Of a DNA stretch of 64,000 bases, positions 17,309-25,277 are shown piece by piece; the first letter of the stretch is position 1; each line of letters begins with the position of its first letter. The notes beneath the pieces are model-generated. The model did no database searches. It was not told where the DNA came from and saw only the letters and a program-made list of their open reading frames with translations. Source of the DNA: Clostridium bornimense (GTDB taxonomy: Bacteria > Bacillota > Clostridia > Clostridiales > Clostridiaceae); the NCBI RefSeq assembly GCF_000577895.1, contig NZ_HG917868.1:310001-374000 (forward strand), given 5' to 3'. Made by a program: the position numbers and the translations under genes.

Positions 17309-18178
17309 ATGGACAAATTTCAAGAGTTAGAATTAAGACATCCATGCTTTAGCAAGAAAGCTCATTTTAATAAGGGGAGAATACACCTTCCTGTAAGTCC
17401 ATTATGTAATATTCAATGTAAGTTTTGTAAAAGAGGTTTTAATAAGTTTGAAGAGAGACCGGGGGTAACAAGGAAGATATTAAAACCAGAGGAAAGTGTA
17501 GAAATTGTGAGAAAGGCATTGGAACTTTGTCCTGAAATATCAGTTGTAGGAATAGCAGGTCCAGGAGATACTTTAGCAACAGATGATGCAATAAATACTT
17601 TTGCTGCAATAGGTAAGGAGTTTCCAGAATTAATAAGTTGTTTAAGTACCAATGGATTAGAACTATATAATAAAGCTGAAGCTATAGCAAAGGCTGGTGT
17701 AAAGACATTAACAGTTACTGTGAATTCGGTAAATCCTAAAACACAAAAAGATATAATTTCTTATATAAATGTCGATGGTAAAAAGATAATAGGAGAAGAG
17801 GCAGCAAGAATACTAATAGATGCTCAATTGCGTGGAATAAAGAAGATTTCAGAATTGGGAGTAGTAGTTAAAATAAATACTGTATTAATACCTGGCTTAA
17901 ATGATGGAGAAATTGAGGAGATAGCTAAGACCACAGCAGAGAAAGGTGCAAGTATTATAAATATAATACCGTTAATACCACAAAATGAATTTTCGGACCA
18001 TAGAAGACCTACTTGTGAAGAAATTGAAAAAGCACGAAGTGATGCAGAAAAATATCTTAAGGTATTTAAACATTGTAAACATTGTAGAGCTGATGCTTGT
18101 GGTATACCAGGTAAAGGGGTAGATATTTCAAAACTTTTATATGATATTCAAGTTGAAGAGACTTTTTCACATGGTTAA
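17309..18178 (+). CDS. nifB: NifB-type radical SAM maturase (NifB-co synthesis)
   Basis: Radical SAM enzyme that in nitrogenase systems fuses two Fe4S4 clusters with a carbide to make the 8Fe precursor. It has the NifB opening HPCF (11-14), the SAM-cluster cysteines Cys33, Cys37 and Cys40 in CNIQCKFC, the ERPGV motif and the terminal Cys256, Cys259 and Cys264 region (HCRADACGIPGKG). It is the short form (289 residues) without the C-terminal NifX domain, which is supplied separately at 24746-25102. Its presence means a NifB-derived large metallocluster is expected in one or both DK proteins. It resembles MarB of the methylthio-alkane reductase system in context. Confidence 0.93.
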   Translation: MDKFQELELRHPCFSKKAHFNKGRIHLPVSPLCNIQCKFCKRGFNKFEERPGVTRKILKPEESVEIVRKALELCPEISVVGIAGPGDTLATDDAINTFAAIGKEFPELISCLSTNGLELYNKAEAIAKAGVKTLTVTVNSVNPKTQKDIISYINVDGKKIIGEEAARILIDAQLRGIKKISELGVVVKINTVLIPGLNDGEIEEIAKTTAEKGASIINIIPLIPQNEFSDHRRPTCEEIEKARSDAEKYLKVFKHCKHCRADACGIPGKGVDISKLLYDIQVEETFSHG

Positions 18179-18203
18179 AGAATAGAAGGAAAGGTGTAAT
18201 GAT

Positions 18204-19481
18204 ATGGGTGAAAATTATAGAATCGGGACAATAGCAATAAAGGGTGGATATAATCCAAAGGGTGGAGAACCAAAAGTAGTGCCTATTGTACAAAGTGCTA
18301 CTTATGAACAAGATGATCCAGAGTTTGTTGCAAAGGTATTTAATTTAGAGGCAGATGGATATCTGTATGGAAGGACAGGAAATCCAACGGTTACGGCATT
18401 AGAAGAAAAGTTTGCAGAGCTTGAAAAAGGTGTTGCAGCGGTAGCCACCGCATGTGGACAAGCAGCTGTAGTTTATTCAATATTAGCTTTAGCTAAGGCT
18501 GGAGATCATATTATAGCTTCATCGGCAGTATATGGAGGAACTTATAATTTATTAAAGATAAATTTACCTAAGTTAGGAATAGAGACAACTTTTGTAGATC
18601 CCGAAGCAAGTAAAGAAGAAATTTTAAAGGTAGCAAAATCTAATACAAAAGCAATTTATGGAGAGACTATTGGGAATCCGGGTTTGAATGTATTAGACTT
18701 TGAGAAGTTTGCAGCTGTGGCTAAGGAATTAGATATACCATTTATAGTGGATAATACAATAGCGACACCTTATTTAGTGAATCCTATTGATTACGGAGCT
18801 AATGTTGTAGTCCATTCTACTACTAAATATGCTAATGGCCATGCTGATGCATTAGGGGGAATTATTGTAGATGGAGGTAATTTCAATTGGGATAATGGCA
18901 AATTTCCTGAATTTGTAGAAGAAGATCCAAGTTATCATGGAATAAGTTTTGTAAAAAATTTTGGGAAATCAGCTTATGCAACTAAAATACATTCAACGTT
19001 GATTAGAGATTTTGGAGCTATTCCGGCACCGGTAAACGCATTTTTAACTAATAGAGGATTGGAAACATTGCATTTAAGAGTACAAAGACATAGTGAAAAT
19101 GCTTTAAAGTTAGCGAAATATTTAGAAAGTCATCCTAAGGTATCATGGGTTAACTACCCTTATTTAGAATCAAGTTCTCAGTATAATAGAGCAAAGAAAT
19201 ATTTAAGAGGTGGTGGAAGTGGAATTTTGACTTTTGGATTAAAAGGGGGAGAAGCTGTAGCTGGTAAGTTAATAGAAAATTTAAAAGTAACATCTTTAGT
19301 AGTAAATTTAGGGGATGTACGTTCATATATAATTCATCCATGGAGTACCACTCATGCACAATTATCAAGTGAGGAAAAAATCAAAAGTGGAGTGTTACCA
19401 GACCTTCTAAGAGTTTCTGTAGGAGTTGAGGATATCAATGATATTATTGAGGATTATAGTGAAGCTTTAGAGAAAATATGA
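18204..19481 (+). CDS. metY: O-acetylhomoserine sulfhydrylase
   Basis: PLP enzyme of 425 residues, the length of O-acetyl-L-homoserine (thiol)-lyases. PLP Lys208 is in STTKYANGHADALGG, with a typical ATACGQAAV core and the RDFGAIPAPVNAFL and SVGVEDINDI blocks. The family condenses O-acetylhomoserine with sulfide to homocysteine, or with methanethiol to methionine directly. Sitting between the NifB-like gene and the first DK pair, it is the likely acceptor of a volatile thiol made by the reductase. The AGGAAAGG site supports the start. Confidence 0.93.
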   Translation: MGENYRIGTIAIKGGYNPKGGEPKVVPIVQSATYEQDDPEFVAKVFNLEADGYLYGRTGNPTVTALEEKFAELEKGVAAVATACGQAAVVYSILALAKAGDHIIASSAVYGGTYNLLKINLPKLGIETTFVDPEASKEEILKVAKSNTKAIYGETIGNPGLNVLDFEKFAAVAKELDIPFIVDNTIATPYLVNPIDYGANVVVHSTTKYANGHADALGGIIVDGGNFNWDNGKFPEFVEEDPSYHGISFVKNFGKSAYATKIHSTLIRDFGAIPAPVNAFLTNRGLETLHLRVQRHSENALKLAKYLESHPKVSWVNYPYLESSSQYNRAKKYLRGGGSGILTFGLKGGEAVAGKLIENLKVTSLVVNLGDVRSYIIHPWSTTHAQLSSEEKIKSGVLPDLLRVSVGVEDINDIIEDYSEALEKI

Positions 19482-19498
19482 TATATGGAGGGAGATAA

Positions 19499-20986
19499 AT
19501 GAGAATTAATTTAGAGCATCCAGAGGTTCAAAAAAGAGAAGAGAGGTTGAATTCTATAAGTGGATTTGCAGGTACTGCTAGAGAACTTTGTGATAAGTCT
19601 AATAGTGGTAGATTATGTGATAAGAAGCGTAGTTTTAGTCAATGTTTAGGTTGTAGTTCAGGTAACGCTATATGTCAGAGCATAATGATTCAAGATACAG
19701 TTACTATAAATCATGCACCACTTGGATGTGCTGGGGATTTTGCAGATTTTAATTTTACTAATAGGGTAAATAGAGGGTTTAGAAATTTAGAGATAAAAAA
19801 TTGTAGAGCTATTAGTACAAATTTAGAAGAGAAAGACACTATTTATGGTGGAGGAGAAAAGTTAAGGAAAACTATTGAGTTAGCATATGAAAGATATAAT
19901 CCAAAGGCTATATTTGTAACAGCTTCTTGTGCATCAGGAATTATAGGAGATGATATAGAATCAATAACAAATGAAGCTGAGGAGAAACTAGGTATTCCTG
20001 TTGCATATATTTCTTGTGAAGGATTTAGATCTAAATTATGGACCACAGGATTTGACGCAACATTTCATGGAATTTTAAGAAAAGTTGTAAAACCACCTGT
20101 TAAGAAACAGGACGACCTAATAAATGTAATAAACTTCTGGGGAAGCGATATATTTACCGACCTATTTAAGAGACTTAATTTACGACCTAATTATATAGTC
20201 CCATTTTCAACAATAGAGCAATTAGAAAAAATATCTGAGGCAACAGCAACAGTACAAATCTGTCCAACTCTTGGAACTTATTTAGCAGCAGGATTAGAGC
20301 AAGAATACGGAGTTAAAGAAGTAAAGGCGCCAGTACCATATGGTCTAAAAGGAACAGACAATTGGTTTAGGGAACTTGGAAAAATAACTGGAAAAGAAAA
20401 AGAAGTAGAAGAATTAATAGCAAAAGAAAAAGAAAAAATTGCACCTAAGCTTAAAGAATTAAGAGAGAAGCTTAAGGGAAAAAGAGCTTATGTAACAGCA
20501 GGGGCAGCGCATGGTCATAGTATAATTGCTCTTTTAAAGGAGCTTGGATTAGAAGTTACTGGAGCCGGGATATTTCATCATGATCCTAAATATGATTGTG
20601 ATGGTGGTGCCAGAAATAAATGCTGTAATGGAAGCACTGAAAGTTTAAATCACGTAGTAAATACTTATGGAGATGTACCTAATTTTCACGTCTGCAATAA
20701 GCAAGCGTTTGAATTAGTAAATAATTTAAATAGAATAAAGCCAGATTTGTTAATTGCTAGACATGGTGGAGTTTCAGTATGGGGAATAAAGCTTGGAATT
20801 CCAACATTGTTAGTTGGTGATGAACAATTTGGATTAGGTTATCAAGGAATAATAAATTATGGAGAAAAAATTCTTCAAATATTAAATACAAAAGAATTTT
20901 CTGAGAACATTGCTTCTCATTCATTATCACCATATTCAGATTGGTGGCTTAGTCAGCCAGCAAATAAATTTATAGGGGGAAAGTAA
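19499..20986 (+). CDS. NifD-like nitrogenase-family subunit, pair 1
   Basis: Catalytic-type alpha subunit of 495 residues. By alignment with NifD, P-cluster ligands are Cys52, Cys77 (HAPLGCAGDF) and Cys144 (ASCASGIIGDD), and the cofactor-binding cysteine is Cys255 (VQICPTL). The CEGFR motif is present, but the residues matching Gln191 and His195 of Azotobacter NifD are Trp181 and Phe185, which argues against N2 reduction. In the area of the second cofactor ligand (His442) it reads GDEQ, with Gln443 where the paralogue has His449. A Cys-rich insert (Cys367, Cys375, Cys376) is absent from pair 2. It may be a second reductase or a NifE-like scaffold. The site GGAGGGAG precedes the ATG. Confidence 0.88.
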   Translation: MRINLEHPEVQKREERLNSISGFAGTARELCDKSNSGRLCDKKRSFSQCLGCSSGNAICQSIMIQDTVTINHAPLGCAGDFADFNFTNRVNRGFRNLEIKNCRAISTNLEEKDTIYGGGEKLRKTIELAYERYNPKAIFVTASCASGIIGDDIESITNEAEEKLGIPVAYISCEGFRSKLWTTGFDATFHGILRKVVKPPVKKQDDLINVINFWGSDIFTDLFKRLNLRPNYIVPFSTIEQLEKISEATATVQICPTLGTYLAAGLEQEYGVKEVKAPVPYGLKGTDNWFRELGKITGKEKEVEELIAKEKEKIAPKLKELREKLKGKRAYVTAGAAHGHSIIALLKELGLEVTGAGIFHHDPKYDCDGGARNKCCNGSTESLNHVVNTYGDVPNFHVCNKQAFELVNNLNRIKPDLLIARHGGVSVWGIKLGIPTLLVGDEQFGLGYQGIINYGEKILQILNTKEFSENIASHSLSPYSDWWLSQPANKFIGGK

Positions 20987-20987
20987 G

Positions 20988-22313
20988 ATGGTAAAAGCGG
21001 TAGAACAACCTAGACATTTTTGTACTTTAGGAGCACAACAAACAGTAGTTGCAATAAAGAAATCAATACCAATACTACATTCAGGCCCTGGATGTGGTGT
21101 GAAACTTTTCCGTGGATTAAGTACAGATTCAGGATATCAAGGTATAGGGTATGGTGGTGGAAGTACTATACCTTGCACAAATACTACTGAGAGAGAAGTA
21201 GTATTTGGAGGGGAGAAAAGATTAAAAGAAGTTATAGATGGAGCATTTCAAGTTTTAAATGCTGATTTGTTTGTAGTATTAACAGGATGCACAGCTGATA
21301 TAGTTGGTGATGATATTGGACAAGTAGTTAGCGAATATCAATATGAAGGTAAACCAATAGTGTATGCTGAGACTGGTGGATTTAAGGGAACAAATTTAAA
21401 AGGTCATGAGATAGTAATTAAAGCTATTGTGGATCAATATGTTGGAGATGTTAAGCCTAATGTAGAAAAAGGTCTTGTAAACTTATGGTCTGTAGTTCCA
21501 TATCAAGATCCATTCTGGACAGGAGATTTAGGTGAAATTAAGAAGCTTTTAGAAGGTATAGGACTTAAGGTAAATATATTTTTTGGACCAGATTCAGAGG
21601 GATTAAGTGAATGGAAGAGCATACCTAATGCACAGTTTAATTTAGTACTTCATCCATGGGTAGGTATAGATACAGCTAAACATTTAGAAAAGAAATATGG
21701 AATACCATTTTTGCATTATCCTACGTTACCAGTAGGAGGAAAAGAAACTACTAAATTCTTAAGAGAAGTAGGTAAATTTGCTGGTATTGATGAAGAAATA
21801 GTTGAAAAATTTATAAGAAAAGAAGAAGAACGCTACTATTACTATATAGATAGAGCAGCAGACTTCTTTGTAGAATTCCGTTATGACTTGGCTAGTAGTT
21901 TCTACAATATAAATGAAGCAGCATATAGCCTTGGTATAAGTAAGTTTTTGATTAATGAATTAGGTATTTCACCAGGGGTTCAATATATTACTGATGATAC
22001 ACCAGAAAAATATCAAGAATTAATAAGAAATGAGTTTAAAAATATATCACCATATAAGTCAGCAGAAGTAAATTTTGAAGTTGATGGTGGAAAAATTAGT
22101 GAAGAAATAAGAAAAGATATAGGTAACAATAAACCTATTATTTTAGGAAGTAGCTGGGATAGAGATTTAATTAATGAACTTGATGGCTTTGGGCTAAATA
22201 TTGCCTTGCCAGTACAACATAGGTTAGTTATGAACAAGCACTATGTTGGATATAGTGGAGGATTAACTTTAACAGAAGATATCTATACTGCTATATTGGA
22301 TACCTATAAATAG
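20988..22313 (+). CDS. NifK-like nitrogenase-family subunit, pair 1
   Basis: Beta subunit partner of the preceding gene, with one base between them. The three P-cluster cysteines expected on this side are present: Cys12 (HFCTLGAQQ), Cys36 (SGPGCGVK) and Cys101 (TGCTADIVGDD). This differs from scaffold NifN proteins, which lose one. At 441 residues it lacks the N-terminal extension of true NifK. Strong shared blocks with the second K-like protein (FGGE, ADLFVVL, VYAETGGFKG, DQYV) show that the two DK pairs arose by duplication. Confidence 0.88.
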   Translation: MVKAVEQPRHFCTLGAQQTVVAIKKSIPILHSGPGCGVKLFRGLSTDSGYQGIGYGGGSTIPCTNTTEREVVFGGEKRLKEVIDGAFQVLNADLFVVLTGCTADIVGDDIGQVVSEYQYEGKPIVYAETGGFKGTNLKGHEIVIKAIVDQYVGDVKPNVEKGLVNLWSVVPYQDPFWTGDLGEIKKLLEGIGLKVNIFFGPDSEGLSEWKSIPNAQFNLVLHPWVGIDTAKHLEKKYGIPFLHYPTLPVGGKETTKFLREVGKFAGIDEEIVEKFIRKEEERYYYYIDRAADFFVEFRYDLASSFYNINEAAYSLGISKFLINELGISPGVQYITDDTPEKYQELIRNEFKNISPYKSAEVNFEVDGGKISEEIRKDIGNNKPIILGSSWDRDLINELDGFGLNIALPVQHRLVMNKHYVGYSGGLTLTEDIYTAILDTYK

Positions 22314-22325
22314 GGGGGGGAGATT

Positions 22326-23129
22326 ATGAAAAAGAAAATATTAGCTACAGTATTAATAGCAATACTATCAATTTCTCTTACTGCTTGTGGTAAGAAGGAA
22401 AATGATGATGAAAATAAAATAGTTATTGGTGCGGTATTAACACCGCATTCGGAAATACTAGAACAAGTAAAACCTAAGTTAAAGGAAGAGGGAATTGATC
22501 TAGAAATAAAAGTATTTGATGATTCTAGTCAATTAAATCCGGCATTAAAAGATGGAGAAATAGATGCCAACTATTTTCAACACAAACAATATTTGGATTC
22601 TGTGGCAGATGAAAAAGGATTTGATTTTGAAGTAGCAGGAAATATTCATGTAGAGCCAATTGGATTATATTCAGATAAAATAAAATCTTTAGATGAATTA
22701 AAAGATGGAGATACTATCGTTGTTCCTGAAGATGCATCAAATGAATATAGAGCTTTCTTACTTTTAGAAAAATATAATGTAATAAAATTAAAGTCTACAG
22801 CAAGTAATAAAACAGCTACAGTAAACGACATCGAAGAAAATCCTAAACATCTAGTATTTAAAGAATTAGATGGATATCAAATTCCAAGATCACTACAAGA
22901 TGTAACAGCAGCTATAATCAACACAAATGTTGCATTACAATCTGATATTGATACAAGTAAAACTATTATAAAAGAGGGATCTGATTCACCTTATGCAAAT
23001 ATAATTGCAGTAAGAAAGGGTGATAAAGATAAAGAAAAAATAAAAAAATTAGTAGAAGCATTGCAAAGTGACGATATAAAGAAGTTTATTGAAGAAAAAT
23101 ACAATGGAGCTGTTATACCAGCATTTTAG
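22326..23129 (+). CDS. metQ: Methionine/organosulfur ABC transporter, substrate-binding lipoprotein
   Basis: NlpA/MetQ-family lipoprotein, 267 residues. The signal peptide ends in LTAC, so Cys21 would be lipidated and anchor it outside the membrane. The family motifs DGEIDANYFQH and PEDASNEYRA are present, as is the typical terminal EEKYNGAVIPAF. It delivers methionine or a related thioether to MetNI. It lies 12 bases after the K-like gene behind a G-rich ribosome site, inside the cluster rather than behind the usual S-box riboswitch, so control must come from the cluster's own signals. Confidence 0.93.
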   Translation: MKKKILATVLIAILSISLTACGKKENDDENKIVIGAVLTPHSEILEQVKPKLKEEGIDLEIKVFDDSSQLNPALKDGEIDANYFQHKQYLDSVADEKGFDFEVAGNIHVEPIGLYSDKIKSLDELKDGDTIVVPEDASNEYRAFLLLEKYNVIKLKSTASNKTATVNDIEENPKHLVFKELDGYQIPRSLQDVTAAIINTNVALQSDIDTSKTIIKEGSDSPYANIIAVRKGDKDKEKIKKLVEALQSDDIKKFIEEKYNGAVIPAF

Positions 23130-23156
23130 CGATGTAACAATATTGGGGTGAGGATA

Positions 23157-23936
23157 ATGATAAGTATAAGAAATATTACAAAAACCTTCAATACTCCATT
23201 TGGAAAAGTAGATGTACTAAAAGATGTAAATTTAAATATAGAAAAAGGAGATATCTTTGGAATAATAGGCTTCAGTGGAGCAGGAAAATCAACATTAATT
23301 AGATGTTTAAATTGCCTTGAGTCACCAGATGGTGGAGAAGTTTATATAGGAAATAAAGAAATATCTTCATTAAGTAATAAAGAATTACGAAGTGCTAGAA
23401 AAAAGATAGGAATGATATTTCAACAATTTAATTTACTAGATTCTAGAACTGTATTTGAAAATATAGCTTTTCCATTAGAAATAGCTAAATATCCTAAAAA
23501 TAAAATAAAAGATAGGGTTGAGGAGTTATTAAAATTAGTTGAGCTTACTGATAAGAGAAATGCGTATCCAGCACAGTTAAGTGGAGGACAAAAACAAAGA
23601 GTTGGTATTGCCAGAGCTTTAGCTAATGATCCAGATGTATTATTAAGTGATGAAGCTACATCAGCATTAGATCCACAAACAACGTATTCTATTTTGAAAT
23701 TATTAAAAGATATAAATAAGAAATTAGGACTAACTATTATTTTAATTACCCATGAATTAGAAGTTATAAAATATTGTTGCAACAATGTAGCAGTATTAGA
23801 AGATGGAAAGATAATAGAGAATAGAGATGTGGAATCATTCTTTGCAAATCCTACTAGTGATACAGCAAAGCTTTTTCTTAATATTACAAAACAACTGCAG
23901 AATTGTACAGTAACAGTAGGTGGTGATGGAATATGA
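23157..23936 (+). CDS. metN: Methionine ABC transporter ATPase
   Basis: ABC ATPase with Walker [10 protein letters not shown], signature LSGGQKQR and Walker [15 protein letters not shown]. The unusual Ser in place of the usual Leu-Leu-Cys pattern before DEATSALD is typical of MetN-type proteins. The ATG at 23157 fits the GGGGTGAGG site; the GTG at 23148 overlaps it. It seems to lack most of the C-terminal ACT/NIL domain seen in E. coli MetN, since it ends after about 259 residues. It overlaps metI by 4 bases. Confidence 0.92.
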   Translation: MISIRNITKTFNTPFGKVDVLKDVNLNIEKGDIFGIIGFSGAGKSTLIRCLNCLESPDGGEVYIGNKEISSLSNKELRSARKKIGMIFQQFNLLDSRTVFENIAFPLEIAKYPKNKIKDRVEELLKLVELTDKRNAYPAQLSGGQKQRVGIARALANDPDVLLSDEATSALDPQTTYSILKLLKDINKKLGLTIILITHELEVIKYCCNNVAVLEDGKIIENRDVESFFANPTSDTAKLFLNITKQLQNCTVTVGGDGI

Positions 23937-24598
23937 GTCAATTAAGTGAAGTTATTCTTAAAGCATTAGAAGAAACAATGTATATGGTAGTGATAGTAAG
24001 TATTGCTACGATTATATTAGGTACTTTGCTAGGCATAGTTTTAGTTACTACACAGAAGAATAATATATTATCTTCGCCTCAAATAAATAAGGCAATAGGA
24101 ACAATAGTTAATATATTAAGATCTTTTCCTACTATTATATTGATAATAATTGCATTACCATTATCAAGATTAATAGTTGGTACAACAATAGGAAAAGAAG
24201 CGGCAGTAATACCTATAACTATAGGAATGATACCATTCTTAAGTAGAGTTGTTGAGAGTAGCTTAAAAGAAGTAGACTATGGAAAAATCGAGGCGGCTAT
24301 AGCTATGGGAGCTAATCCAATTCAAATTATATCCAAGGTGTTGATACCAGAAGGATTACCTTCTTTAATAAGAGGCTATACTCTTAGTATTATTTCTATA
24401 ATAGGATGTACAGCTTTAGCAGGTTCTATAGGGGCTGGTGGACTTGGAAGCGTGGCAATAAGATATGGTTATCAAAGATTTCAAACAGATTATATGATTG
24501 TTACTATTATTATTTTAGTAATTTTAGTACAAGGGATACAATTGATTGGTGATGTAATAGCTAAAAAAATTAATAAGAAGAGATTTAAACTGAATTAA
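23933..24598 (+). CDS. metI: Methionine ABC transporter permease
   Basis: Membrane permease of 221 residues with about five helices and the EAA loop [20 protein letters not shown] that docks on MetN. The ATGA overlap with metN shows translational coupling. It completes a full MetNIQ importer, so substrate uptake for the cluster is encoded within it. Confidence 0.93.
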   Translation: MSQLSEVILKALEETMYMVVIVSIATIILGTLLGIVLVTTQKNNILSSPQINKAIGTIVNILRSFPTIILIIIALPLSRLIVGTTIGKEAAVIPITIGMIPFLSRVVESSLKEVDYGKIEAAIAMGANPIQIISKVLIPEGLPSLIRGYTLSIISIIGCTALAGSIGAGGLGSVAIRYGYQRFQTDYMIVTIIILVILVQGIQLIGDVIAKKINKKRFKLN

Positions 24599-24620
24599 AA
24601 CCTAGTAAGTCTATAGTAAA
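24597..24620 (+). promoter_or_regulatory. Decayed copy of the shared box before the metQ remnant
   Basis: AAAACCTAGTAAGTCTATAG matches boxes 1 and 2 in 10 of the first 12 or so bases and in the CTATAG core, but the GGAAT end is lost. It overlaps the last bases of metI. Confidence 0.4.
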
Positions 24621-24728
24621 ATGAGAGAATGCGTAAAATTTAGGAAATTAGCTGAGACTGTACAAAGTGGTGAAGTAAGAGAATTTATTAAAGAAAAATA
24701 TGATGGCTCAGTTATACCGGCTTTCTAA
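24621..24728 (+). pseudogene. Remnant of a second metQ gene (last 30-35 codons)
   Basis: The frame ending at 24728 encodes VQSGEVREFIKEKYDGSVI then PAF, clearly homologous to the C-terminus of MetQ at 22326 (LQSDDIKKFIEEKYNGAVI then PAF). Everything upstream of about 31 residues is gone, and no signal peptide or good ribosome site is present. It is too short to bind a ligand. The cluster therefore once carried a second substrate-binding protein gene after metI. Confidence 0.85.
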
Positions 24729-24745
24729 GAAAATCTAAAGGGGTG

Positions 24746-25102
24746 ATGAAAGTGAAATATAACGTAGCAGTAGCAAGTAGTGATGGAAAGTTAGTAAATA
24801 GGCATTTTGGAAGAGCAGAGAAATTTTATATTTACGAAATAGCAGATAAAACTTTTTCTTTTATAGAGGAAAGAGATACTAAGGCTATTTGTAATGGTGG
24901 AAGTCATGAGGAATCTGATTTTAATTCTACAATAGAGTTATTAAAGGATTGTCAGATAGTTATAGTTAGTCAAATTGGATATGCTGCAGAAAAGTATATA
25001 GGAGAGAGGGGGTTAGTGGCTTTAGAAATTCCGGGTTTTATTGATGAGGTTTTAGAAAAATTATCAAAACGAGTTAATCTGATTTTCAAGGGGGTAAAGT
25101 AA
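24746..25102 (+). CDS. NifX/NifY-type iron-molybdenum cofactor-binding protein
   Basis: About 118 residues with the dinitrogenase iron-molybdenum cofactor biosynthesis fold: VAVASSDGKLVNRHFGRAEKF at the N-terminus (the conserved His of the HFGRA motif) and IVSQIGYAAEKYI further on. In nitrogenase systems such proteins carry NifB-co or the finished cofactor between NifB and the apo-enzyme. Here it stands in for the C-terminal domain missing from the short NifB. The start may be ATG 24746 or GTG 24752; the AAAGGGGTG site favours the latter. Confidence 0.85.
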   Translation: MKVKYNVAVASSDGKLVNRHFGRAEKFYIYEIADKTFSFIEERDTKAICNGGSHEESDFNSTIELLKDCQIVIVSQIGYAAEKYIGERGLVALEIPGFIDEVLEKLSKRVNLIFKGVK

Positions 25103-25197
25103 TGACTGCAATAAAAACACCTAATAAATATGAAAATCAATGGGGAATACTGAAAAACTCAGGAGATTATATAAAAGAAATAAAATCAAGAAAATAA
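25102..25197 (+). CDS. Small frame after nifX, possibly a broken gene
   Basis: A 31-residue frame (MTAIKTPNKYENQWGILKN and a Lys-rich end) begins in the TAATG overlap with the stop of the nifX-like gene, so it is coupled to it. Shifting one base lets reading continue to 25252 with TVIEEAILKADAIGGDS, a sensible-looking protein end. The two halves may be a decayed or frameshifted gene of about 50 codons. No family is recognised. Confidence 0.4.
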   Translation: MTAIKTPNKYENQWGILKNSGDYIKEIKSRK

Positions 25198-25277
25198 AAC
25201 TGTTATAGAAGAGGCAATATTAAAAGCTGATGCTATAGGAGGAGATTCTTAGAAATTAAATTAAAGGGGATGTTAGG

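Noticed and set aside
22250-22330. S-box (SAM) riboswitch before metQNI
   Set aside because: Only 12 bases separate the K-like gene from metQ, so there is no room for a riboswitch.
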